A stretch of 64,000 bases of DNA. Origin: Melitaea cinxia. Taxonomy: Eukaryota; Arthropoda; Insecta; Lepidoptera; Nymphalidae. Location: assembly GCF_905220565.1 (NCBI RefSeq), contig NC_059399.1, positions 16,856,501-16,920,500 on the forward strand. The letters are read 5' to 3'. Positions 34,601 to 47,300 of this stretch are shown one piece after another. The notes beneath the pieces were generated by a model. The model was not told the DNA's origin. It did no database searches and was given only the letters and a program-made list of their open reading frames with translations. Within the stretch, counting starts at the first letter, position 1. Each line of letters starts with the position of its first letter. The translations under genes were made by a program, and so were the position numbers.

Positions 34601-37600
34601 TGTGCAAATTTGATTAAAATTGTTTAAGTAGCTTAGGAGTCCATCGCGGAAAAACAACGTGAAGCGTAATTCATATATATTAAGATATATATTTTAATAC
34701 AATTTCAATTTTGTAGACATAAGTATAATCACTAGATTCGAATGAAAATAAACCAAATGCGGCCCAGGACTTTAAAAGTTGGTGCATTCAAATACGCTGA
34801 TTAATTTTTAGGCTTTAGCAAATAGACTTCCAAAATTAAATATAGTAAAAAATCATACTTACTGTCGATTTTGAAAACACAACCAAAAATAAGTGTTGCA
34901 ATAATGAGACCATACAACGGTTTGATAGTTCCCGCATATATCGCTTTAGCTAAAGGAGATGCTTCAGATCCATCCATATAAAACACAGTGCCAATAAATA
35001 TGGACATTAGAATTCCTGGGAATGTTAGCAGAAGTAGGAATCTAAACTTCTGAAAGTGGAGAATTCACACTTAAGTTTTCTTATATGACCAGAACGGCAA
35101 ACAAGTGTACAGCCTACCTGATGGTAAGCGGTTATCGTATCTTTAGATGACTGTAGTACGTACATCAGAAGTATCGCAACCTCGATGCCGACTCTACCCC
35201 GACTCTCCCCAGGAGCTCTGGTCACCTTACTCATCACAGGAACACAGTACTTCTTAAGGAAAACATTATTGATACCCTTCGTCTTTGTGGAGAAAAGGGA
35301 GATTGCCCAGCAGTGCGATGTTATAAGCTGTATTGTGCAATCGTAATCGCGTTATCATTATCAAAATTTTACTTACCTTAAATCTTTCCATATCAATTTT
35401 ATCAACTTGCAATCGATATACGAATGAACCTAGTGCTAAACCCACAACAAAGTTGACTAAATTAGTATGTCCTCTTTTATAAACATTGTTGAATGTCGGA
35501 TTGTGTTCAAATGTCCTTGCAGTTCTGAAATAAAAATAGAATTGTTTGGTTTTATGAAATCACGATGCAAGTGAAGCTTTAGTGAATGAAAATATTTACA
35601 TTAATCATCATTACAGCCTATACAGTCCACTGCTGCACATAGGCCTCCACAAGTTTACGCCAAAAATAACGTGAACTCATGTGTTTTGCCCATAGTCACC
35701 ACGCTGGGCAGGCGGGTTGGTGATCGCAGTACTGGCTTTGTCGCACCGAAGACGCTGCTGCCCGTCTTCTGTCTGTGTATTTCAAAACTAGCAGTTGGAT
35801 GGTTATCCCGCCATCGGTCGGCTTTTTCAAGTTCCAAGGTGGTAGTGGAACTGTGTTATCCCTTAGTCGCCTCTTACGACACCCACGGGAAGAGAGGGGG
35901 TAGCTATATTCTTTAGTATCGTAGCCACACAGTCACAAATACTGCGGAACATTTGCTACTAAAATTTTTAGGGGCGTTAGAATAAAAGCTTAAAGTTTCA
36001 CTTAAAAAAGGGTGAAAATTGTTTCCTGTGATATTTTCAAATCAACCAAATGTTCCTTTAAACAAGAACTCGTGCAGCAACTACAAACTGTTACCTAATT
36101 ACACTGTTCGATTCAAAAGAATTAAAAGTGAATTTTTGCAAGCGTACAAAATCAAGTATTGTGTATAATTTGCATGATTTACAATTGTAAATCATGCAAA
36201 TTCCGTTTAATCTACAATTTAGATTTGGCAGAAAATGTTCGTTAAAATCGAGTGTGATTTGTGAATGAGTATTCTCAGGGGCACAAACATACACTAAAAA
36301 CACAATCTCAACTTAAATGTACTTATTATGAGCTAAAAATAAGCTTACTTTTATTGATTTTAATTTTCACTTTTGTGTATCACGCTGTATTCTATTTGGG
36401 TATTGAGACAGTATTTTTAAATGCTTTTATTCAATATAAGTATGTATTTATGTAAATATTATATTCTTATATTATTGTATATGTAGTCTTTCGACTAATT
36501 GGAAGCTCTTTTTCCATATTCGCAGGGCGCGGACGTAGGTTATACTCGCACTCTTTACAATACTATGTAGGTAGTATTTAAAAAGATTATAACAAAATTG
36601 TAACGTACACCGAACACGTGTATGCGTGCACGTTCTTCGGAGTTCCGATCGAGTCTATCATGTGGCGGAGGGAGTAACTCAGAGCAGTGCCTAGGACTTG
36701 CGACCCAGGTGTAGGTTTAAGGAGATCCCCTTTGAGATGCGCATCAACGCTCACCTTCACTGCTCGAGTTATACGCCTCGCCTAGCCAAATTAATCGTAA
36801 TAGATAACAATTAATTCGTTTGCACAAATTAATTATGGAACGAGTCTAGGTTAAGCTACTAGCAGGATACAACAAGTGTATCGTGCCAAGCCTGAGCCAA
36901 GACTGCCTTAGCGGCGGTTGCACTGTTCGTTTTATACACGTCAGAATAACTCGAGTAATATAATAAGTGAGGGTAGTTGACTATCGAACGATGTGCATCT
37001 GTTGTTTATAAATTCCTTAATAATTGCATACGACAGTACTATTGCTGACATATATTTATATTAATATTATTATTTTATATTGTTAATATTTAATAATGTA
37101 GATTTAAAATTGATTAACAAGATTTCACCCTACGTTTGTAGGGTGGAATCTTGTAAATCAATTTTGAAGGGGAAACAGCCGATTAAGTTGAAATTTTGTA
37201 CACAGGTTAAGTTCGGATGAATATGCGTGATTATCTAGGCAAAATCGTGTTAAATTCAACATGATGGAGTACCCAATTAATACACCCCTTCAATATAGGT
37301 ATAAAATGAATTAGTTTAATAATAGTAACTCGAATAATCCAAGTCCAATATGGCGGAGTAATATATTGTCTAATGGTTTGTTTTATTCTTTTAGCTAATT
37401 TATTTATTTGTTGTAAGTACTAACCTAATCAAAATATTTTTTCTAATAAACAATTCACTTACTCTGGTGTAACTATAAGCATGGCATCTAGATCTTGAAA
37501 ATAAGTATGAGCAGCTGGTGTTACAACACCGATTAGGAACAGTGATATCAGTAGCATTTTTCTTCTTCTCTTACTTTTAGTCAGGACACATGCCATATAA

Positions 37601-38301
37601 CCAAGGATATACATTTGCATAATAGCTCCAAGGTACCTTAGACATTAATATACAAACTAAAATTAAAATTAATATAAGTTATTGACATGTTGATTGTTTG
37701 TTTAGTAAAAAGGTAGCATATTTTTTTTAATATATATCACTAGGTTGGCAAACAAGCGTACGGTTCACCTGATGGTAAGAGATTACCGTAGCTTATAGAC
37801 GCCAGCAACAACAGAGGCATCGCAAGCGCGTTGCCGACCCAATCCCCAATCCCCCCAGGAGCTCTGGTCACCTTACTCACCAACAGGAACACAATACTGC
37901 TTGAAAACAGTATTATTTAGCTGTGATCTTCTGTAAGGTCGAGGTACTACCCCAGTCGGGCTGCTTCAGATTTTGAGCAGGAAATTCCTGCTGTTCCCTA
38001 CCTCAGTAAGTATTACTTCACTATCAGTTTTTTAACTGATGGTATATCTCACGTGTGTATATGAGAATTTACAATATACCTAAAAGTAGTTATATTGTAT
38101 AAAACTAGATACTTCGCGCGTCCGCGTTGAATAGTTACTTGAAAAATAAAAAACCCCGATTTAGAAACATTCTTCATTAGTCCTGCGCTCCTATTGATCA
38201 TAGCGTGATGATATATAACCCATAGACTTCTTCAATAAATGGGCTATCTAACACTGAAATATTTTTTTAAATTGGACCAGTAGTTCTTGAGATTAGCGCG
38301 C

Positions 38302-38332
<31 letters not shown>

Positions 38333-41300
38333 GGACGGACGGACGGACGGACGGACGGATGGACGGACGGACAGATTCTTCAGCTTTATAATATTAGTAT
38401 AGATAATATAATCACCAATTTCCCTAAATTCCACTTTATTTGAGTTTACTGTTTATTTATCTCATCGCACAAACTTAACACATTCATTTAAACATGACTT
38501 AGCGTGATTACTATTTTGATACCTCCGATATTTTGAAGATATTTCTGACATCGGTCATGGGACGACTCCTCGGACGATGGGATGAGCACGACGAACCGTT
38601 CCAAAAGTCCCGTTTATATTATGAAATTGCAACTATATGACTGTAAAACTTAAAAACTTATTAATTACCATGATTGCACCATACATTGTGTGTTGTCAAA
38701 ATAGTTATTTATATATAACAAATTCCTCCATCCATTCGTGCGACAATCTTTAACTTCTTTTGTAACTGTCAACTGAAACATAATATTTAGTTACTTCTCT
38801 CAGTCAACTCAGTTGTCAAATCGCAATATTCAAGTGAACAGCATCATAATTTTTTTGAAGTAATCCACTTACCTCCCAAAAAGGTCCGGAACCTGCATGT
38901 CTCAACCAAGTGCAAGTTAGTGCCAGAACTATAGCATATGAAGGTGTCAGCCTAGAAATGATTACATGTTAAGCTTTTAAATATACTGGCTATGTACCAC
39001 ATAATATAGCTCAAGGTCACTCAGTGGCGAATCCAAAAAGCCATACTTGTCAGTTCGTACTTCTAAACGTTTGCATCAAAAGTGAAGAAATCCGTTGAAG
39101 AATTAGGCTTCAACTGATATAATTTAGCATATCGAAAACAAACGACACAGAGGTCAGCGTATATTATGGTTCGGGAAAACTACGAACATTGGAAATCCAA
39201 GGCTGGAATGAAGATTGTTGGGAATACACACAAGAGAAGAAAAAAGATACACCAGACACACGTGACCCTTTTGTTTACATAGTATGACCAGTTTGAACTA
39301 CCAGCTCATATGTCAAGACATCAAACATCATAGACTCATACACAACGTAAGTTACGACACATTTCGTCATGTTTATTTTAATTACCTAAAGTTACATATA
39401 ATTTTAATAATATCATCATACATAAATTGATTTTAAGTAATAAAAAATGCAGCAATAGTAATACTGTTTCATCATCATCATCATCAGTCTTCAATAAAAA
39501 AAAAACATATCTTTACTTACTTTACCCATGTTGAAATGATGCCTCTTGGTATCAATGTCCATTTCATGACGTGGCTCTCAGCATACAACTCGAGTTTGTA
39601 CGCCAACAGGCAGCCGGAGATGATAAAGAAAGTTTGAACAACGATCATTCCGTTTAGGAATAACAAGTGTGAGATATTGTCGTATACCTAAAGACAATTT
39701 AATTATGAAGAGAATTTTCTAAAATTACCGATAAGGTAAAACATAAGCATCAGCATTATCCTTTGAACTTGAAAGACCAAGTGCATAAAACTAGTCATGA
39801 ACCGTAACTATAATCATGATTTTTTTTATGTCACTAGGTTGGCAAACAAGCGTACGGCTAACCTGATGGTAAGCGATTACCGTAGCTTATAGACACCTGC
39901 AACACCAGAAGCATCGCAAGCGCGTTGCCGACCCAATCCTCAATCCCCCCAGGAGCTCTGGTCACCTTACTCACCAACAGGAACACAATACTGCTTGAAA
40001 ATAGTAATAATAATAATGATTTTATTGTTACATTCCATCTGTGAATAAATGTTAGTAGTGAATAGTTAATAAACTGTGAAATTTGTCAGATACATTTATT
40101 CCAAAAATTGCTATTTATACTCGATTATAATTTATGTAACGGTAAGAGAGTCAGTCACTAACCCGCCTGCCCAGCGTGGTGACTATGGACAAAACACATG
40201 AGTAAACGCCATTTTTGGCGCGAACTTGTGGAAGCCTATGTCCAGCAGTGAACTGTTGATAGGCTGAAGTGATGAGTGAAGAGGGACAGTAAATATATAC
40301 ATATATCGATTAATTTAAGCATCTTGAAGCTTCGGTATTAAAATCTAAAAAAAAAGTGAGTAATGTACCATTTCAACATAATGAGGATTTTCCGGTGCAA
40401 GTGCAAATGGTAGAAGCGAATGACAGAAAATAACGCCCATCATTGTCAGTGTTCTGTAAAATAGAAAAAGAGATATGAATTAGCTTGTAAATGCGTAGGC
40501 TTGGGCCTCTTCTCTGTATCGAAGAAAGTCGGAAAAGTTGAATTTGAAAATGATCGGTGATCTTCGAGTTACAGTGAGGAGGCTCATAAGAACGTGCACT
40601 TAAAAAAAAAAACAGAAAAAACATTCGTAATAATACAAATATCTCCCTGACACTTATGATTATTATTTATTATCCCAATAGGGTAAACAAGCTTACAATC
40701 TGACTGATAGTAAGTGTTTACTATAGTTTATAATCGCTTGTAACATCATTAGCATCGCGAGCGTGTTGCCTTTAATAAACTCATAAACTTCATGTCAATA
40801 AACTCATTCTCAGGAGAACATAAATATAAACTCTTTCACCCTGTAACATCTGAATTTTGGGCACAGGCTTTGAATGTTTGGCATAGATCTCATTTTATAT
40901 GTATGAGAAGGATTGGAGCTTAGCCCACCACGCTGCTACATTGCGGGTTAGCGGATGTGTTCCCAATTATGTGTTAGTAACGATTGCTATCAGATATTTA
41001 TGATAACAACCGAGACCGACGGCTTAAAGTGTTCTCCGAGTCACGGGGGGAGGGAGACCTACAAAGACGGACATCCAAACCGGAAAAAAAGATTTGTGCA
41101 AATACAAATATCTACCCATCTCAAGCGGGAATCGAACCCGCAAACCGGTGGTGTTTTAGGCGACTACTCGCAACACTACACCAGAGCGTTTGTGTCTGTT
41201 GTAAATATAACGGAAAAGAAATATTCCAGGCAGGCGACAGTATAGATAAAGAATAAAATACACTTGACCTTTAATTCAAAAAATATAATCATGTAATACT

Positions 41301-44300
41301 GACCTTAATCCATGCAATGATTTTAATCTTTCTTCCCTTACATTTAGTCCTTTATAAGATGTTGTTAATTTTGAGTAATTGCGTAGTATTGAAAAGCAAA
41401 GTACGTATTTGTTACCTAAAAATGGAACAAGAGTAGATGAATCAAGTATTTACAAATCCTAACATTTATTACGAGGTAAAAGTTTTGAATTAAAACTTAT
41501 TTACAAACGCTTGACTTGGAGAGTAAGCTGGTGAATGTGTGACGAGAGTGTTAAGAAAAGTGTGATCGCGCAAGGCGAATGGAAGTTGAGAGGGAAATAT
41601 AAATTAGTGAAGATAAAAAGAGAGAGAGTTACGTTTCGTAAGTTTTACTTCAGTCGTGTGGTCTAAAGCACACTCGTTTTTTTGTATACTCCTAATAAAG
41701 TTGTTACTACCGTTTTTAACAATGCACTCATGATGCCATACAATGTCCATATTTGAATTCTTTGCCATTAATATGATAGTTATATATAGTTATGATAGTA
41801 AACGCCGCGTTGGCGCAACGGTTACAGCCATGCATTGTACCTTGCGGGTTCGATCCCCGCACATGACAAACATTTGTATTGGCCATACAGGTGTTTGCCG
41901 TGGTCTGGGTGTTTGTGCAGTCCTTGTGGATCTCCCCACCGTGCCTAGGAGAGCACGTTAAGCCATCGGTCCGGTTGTTATCATGTACACCTGATAACGA
42001 TCGTTACTCATAGTAGGGATATATCCACCAACCCGCATTGGAGCAGCGTGGTGGATTAAGCTCTGATCCTTCTCCTACTTGGGGAAAGAGGCCTATGCCC
42101 AGTAGTGGGATATTACAGGATAAAGCGAATATGATAGATAGCTTTAAAGCTATTATACTAACAAAAATTTATTAATAAAAATATGGACACTTTAAACATA
42201 TTAACAAATAAATGCCAATGATAAATTATAAAGAATGAATAACAATTTAAATATATAATTGATTGAGGGTATTGAATCTTTCTGTTTCATCTAAAGGTCG
42301 ACTGATTACCACTAAGTATTGAAGCCTTCTTTTTTCTCATCGTACAGTTTAGCATTTCTCAGTAAAGTTTTGAAATACAATAAAATAACATACCTTGAAC
42401 TTTGTGTCTTTTGAAGTATAGAAAATCATAAAGAGTAGAAATGCAATCTATAACAAGTAATATTATTAAAAATGCTGCCATCACCACATCTCCTGTATCT
42501 TCATATACGGTGCTTTCGTTACTATTACAATAAACTGGTTCACTTATTCTGCATTTTAACTGATAATTCTCTAATAGGGTATCATTTAGGCATTTCTCAA
42601 GTATCAGTTTTAAGTCATGTGTTCTATTGTCAGCATACAAATATCTGCATGTGTGCGTCACACAAATACCATAATGCAATTGTGAATGATTGAAATGTTT
42701 TCTCCCGTATTCGGAATAATTCTGTAATGAAAGAAATGAGAACAAAATTATATAATGATAAAATTAGATATATTATTTAGTGCATAGTAATCGTTCATCA
42801 CTGGACTTAGTCCGTCTATTGCAGAGGATTTAGACAGTGTCACACAGACACTGTGTCGCCTAGGACACTCTTCAGGAAAACGCAGAGTTGCCTAAGCTCT
42901 GCGCCACCCTGTCGACCTCACTGGCTAGGCCCACAGGAACTACGAGTCAATACGTGTGGAGCCAGTTGGGCTGCAGGAGTCCCCCACGGGAAGAAAGACC
43001 CCCACGGGAAGAAAGGGGATAGTGCTACTCTACTCGGCCGGATACCACATGGCATTAATCGTTCAAAAGATACAATATTTTCACTTTTTCTATCGATGGA
43101 ATTAAAATGTAACTAACGTCCACTTTGCTTACTCAATTTAATGTAATAAGAAAAAAAATCATTAATTTTTAATACAAAAAAAGTATATATTCAGAAAAAT
43201 GTATGTAATATGCAAAAGTGCTTACAAAGTTTTACCGTTTCATTCCAATTAATTTACATTATAAAATAATCGATACTAAAAATTTTGTGCACCATCATTG
43301 TGTAAGGAATGGAGCACTTTAGCGTGACCTTTTTTGTTAGAAGTCAGAAAATGTAACAAGTTCAATGAAGGTGATAATTAATTATACTTGTTAACTTTTA
43401 TGTAGAAAGGCGTAAATATTTATAACAAGTTATTTAATTTTATATTGAACAAATTGTTTCCTTACCTACGGATCAAGGAACAGCATATGAATTTAGGGAT
43501 TTGTGTAAGATTGGACGTATTGGTGTAATCCATACTTTTTTATGTAAGTGATATATCCACGGGCTTTATAATGCCCGTGCCTTTGTCATCCCATATTTTT
43601 TTTTATTTTTTATTTAAACATGCATCGGTACTTCACTTCAACTTTAGATAACTTAATAGCTAGCCTTAGAATCTCTAAAATTAGTGTTAGATGTAATCCA
43701 TACTAATAGATAAAACTTTAGAGTTTGTTTATTTCTTAGTTTACTTGAACGCGCTACTCTCAAGAACTATTGGTCCGCTTTGAAAATTTCTTTTAGTGCA
43801 TGTATGGATATCACATATATGTATGTATGTATACATTCACAGCGCGAGAGCTATTGAGCAACCTTATTTTCGGGTAGATTGAAATATGTTTCCTAATTAT
43901 CACATCGATCTATCCTCTTTATTTTATTTTTATTTTACGTTATCGCTACTACTTTTTATTTAGGTAGGGGTAGCAGGTTATATCTTGCTCAAAATCTGGA
44001 ACAGCCGATCAGGGGACATGACTCAAACTTACAGCTGCTCTCATATAGTGTTGTGTTGCTGTGGTGAGTAAGGTGGCCATAGCTCCTGGGGAGGATTGGG
44101 GGTAGGAGCACTTGTGATGATTCAAGATATTGCAGACATCTATAGGCTACGTAACCGCATACCATCATGTAGGCCGTACGCTTGTTTACTGACTTCATCA
44201 TTACAGCCTATACAGTCCACTGCTGGACATAGGCCTCCACAAGTTTACGTCAAAAATAACGTGAACTCATGTGTTTTGCCCATAGTCACCACGCTGGGCA

Positions 44301-47300
44301 GGCGGGTTGGTGACTGCAGTACTGGCTTTGTCGCACCAAAGACGCTGCTGCCCGTCTTCGGCCTGTGTATTTCAAAGCCATCGGTCGGCTTCTTAAGTTC
44401 CAAGATGGTTGTGGAACCTTGTTATCCCTTAGTCGCCTCTTACGACACCCACGGGAAGAGAGGGGGTGGCTAAATTCTTTAGTGCCGTAGCCGTATACAA
44501 ATAGAACTTTTTTTATAGAGCATCATGCTATATTTTCTATCGAATGTACAATTTAATTTTGATTTATTTTTTATTTTTTATAGAACAGACGACAAACGGA
44601 CAGTTGGCTCACCTCGTGGTAAGTTAAAACAACATCCACAGACACCCGCTACATAGGATTAGCGAGCGCGTTGCCAGCCTTTCAAATAGGAATATTAAAT
44701 TAAAAGACAAGCACGCGTAACCCACATGACGATCACTGTGTTACGCTCAAACAAATTAAAATTGCGTATTTTTAGCACACAAACATGCGGCTTAAGTACT
44801 TAATGTACATACTCTCGAAATAAAAAAGCAAAAAATAATTACTTTTACATTTTATGACAATTTTTGTGGTACGTTTGTATATTTATTGATTTTTACTACG
44901 TATCGTCTGAAATGTTGTCGAAACAAACCTTTAAATATAGACCCAGATTAGGCCAAATGCTCCTGTATACTATATTTTTACTACTCCAATACAACTTACA
45001 ACAATCTGTTTTATAGCCTAAGGGACTTTGCTTTTCATCACGAGAGAAACCTGCCAATTTTACATTAAAGTCTAAATATTCTTTGAAATTAGTACGCTTA
45101 TACAGAAAGATAGAAAAAAAAGGAATTACGTAGTCGCCAGTAGTATTAGTAAATTAATTTTCAGAATGTATTGACCCGCGGAGCAGAAAGCGGGGTCACT
45201 ACGAACTGCGCCAACAGCTAGTCGAACAGCTATTGACCTCTCAACGTTAAATACTATGAATATCTATCTGATAAATTTACACGAGCAATTCCTGTATAAT
45301 CTTATTCTCGGAAATGGCTCCAACGATTCTTGTAATTGCCTTCGGAGATTTGGTTTAAATAACCAGTTCATATTTTTTTATTATTATGTCGGCAAGATAG
45401 AAAAAAATATATACATATTTCATCAGCGTGTATGTATGTATAATATGAATGTATTGAAATAAGATTTCCAAAAAACACGATTTACCAAAAAAAAAAAAAA
45501 AAACACCACAATACACAATATACATATACTAAAACCTTCTCCAAAACACGTTGCATCTTATTGTAATAAAACCGGCTCTTCATCTTAATATATATAAATC
45601 TCGTGTCACAATGTTTGTCCGCGATGAACTCTTAAACTACTTAACCGATTTTAATCAAATTTGCACACCGTGTGCAGTTTGATCCAACTTGAAAGATAGG
45701 GTATATTTTGTTTTGATATATGTAATTATTATATTTAAGAAAAAAAAATAAGGCGATACGAAGTTTGCCAGGTCAGCTAGTTTATTAGTATATATTAACG
45801 TGACGTACTTACTCGAATCATGGCCAAGAGTTCACTTGAAGTGTCTGATACTATATCGACATTAGCTGTACAGTAAACACCCTTGGGATTTATCAGACAA
45901 TTATCATAATCATCTAGATGAAAGACTGGTGGCATTTTTGAATACATGGAATCTGGAATTGGTAACATTAACGATAAGGATGTGTGGATTTGGTGGCGTT
46001 GTATTTCATGCAAGGTATGACTAATCACTACGTAGTATAAAAACAATTTCGCTTCTCGCTGCCTGTATGCTTAGATCTTTAAAACTACGCAACAGATTTT
46101 GATGCGGTTTTCTTTAGTAAATAGAGTGATTACATGCATAATATAGTAGAAGAACACTGATAGTTTTAGAGGTTTCTAATGTGATGTCGTTAGTAGACAC
46201 ATTTTTTGAGCTTACATTGCAAACAAATATTTCATATTTTATATTTATTACAAGCACTGCACCCGTGTGAAGTTGGGGGCGGTCGCTAGTTTTATAATAA
46301 TAACAATAATATTAACATTTATTTCAGGGCTAGCCCGTGTAGTGTTAGTAACAATGTTTCTTATAACCTAGTGTTAGTACAGAAAATTTAAAATAACAAT
46401 ATTTTTATATTTAAATTCTAATACATTACTACTATACAAGTACTGTTTATATTACATTACTTAAACATATGCAATTTAATTTTCTAAAATTGTTTTTTTT
46501 TGTAAACGAAAAAAATTGATTTTAATTACATCGGCAAGTAATACAACGTACATACGAAAAAATAGTCAAGTAAATATGCGCTATCAAAGATTACTCAAAA
46601 AGTATTTATCAGATATCAAACAAATTCAAATGGCAATGAAATCGGTCCACAGAGCAAAAAGTTATGAGGTAACATAAAGAAAAAAAATACAGTCGATTTG
46701 AGAACTTCCTCCTTTTTTTGAAGTCGGTTAAAAATGATAATTTAAAAGTGCTTTTGAAGCTTACTTGAATATAGTAATTTTTTATTTTGAATGAGTATTG
46801 CTAGTGACAAGACGTCTCATATGATTTATAATTCTGATCGAATTTTTACTGTTACTACTCCGTTTCCTTATAAGTCGTAATGTGACGTTTAAGTATAGCG
46901 TACATTGTTTGTAGGTTATTTACCTTCCCAACGATGAATTACTAAAATCGATTCAGAAATTCCAGACATATCCATTGCATATATGTGTATCGTCATTAAG
47001 GAGAATGCGTGATGAGAGCATTACGAAAAGTGTGATCGGGCAATGCGAACGGAAGTTGAGAGGGAGATATAAGATAGTGAAGATAGAAAGAGAAAGAGAG
47101 TTACGTTTCGTATATTACTCTAGGAGCAACTAAGAAAGTTTTACTTCAGTCGTGTGGTCTAAGACACACTCGTTTTTTTTACGTTCCACTGTTGGGCTAT
47201 CACTTTAACTTAAATCATAAAGATATATCATGCACTATAATAACGTTACAAAAACAAATCTAATTCGTAGAGATTCTATGTACAGCGGAAATGAAATCAT

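Noticed and set aside
38297..38372. CRISPR-like array
   Set aside because: A tetranucleotide microsatellite without spacers, in a eukaryotic intron. No CRISPR array or cas gene is present anywhere in the window.
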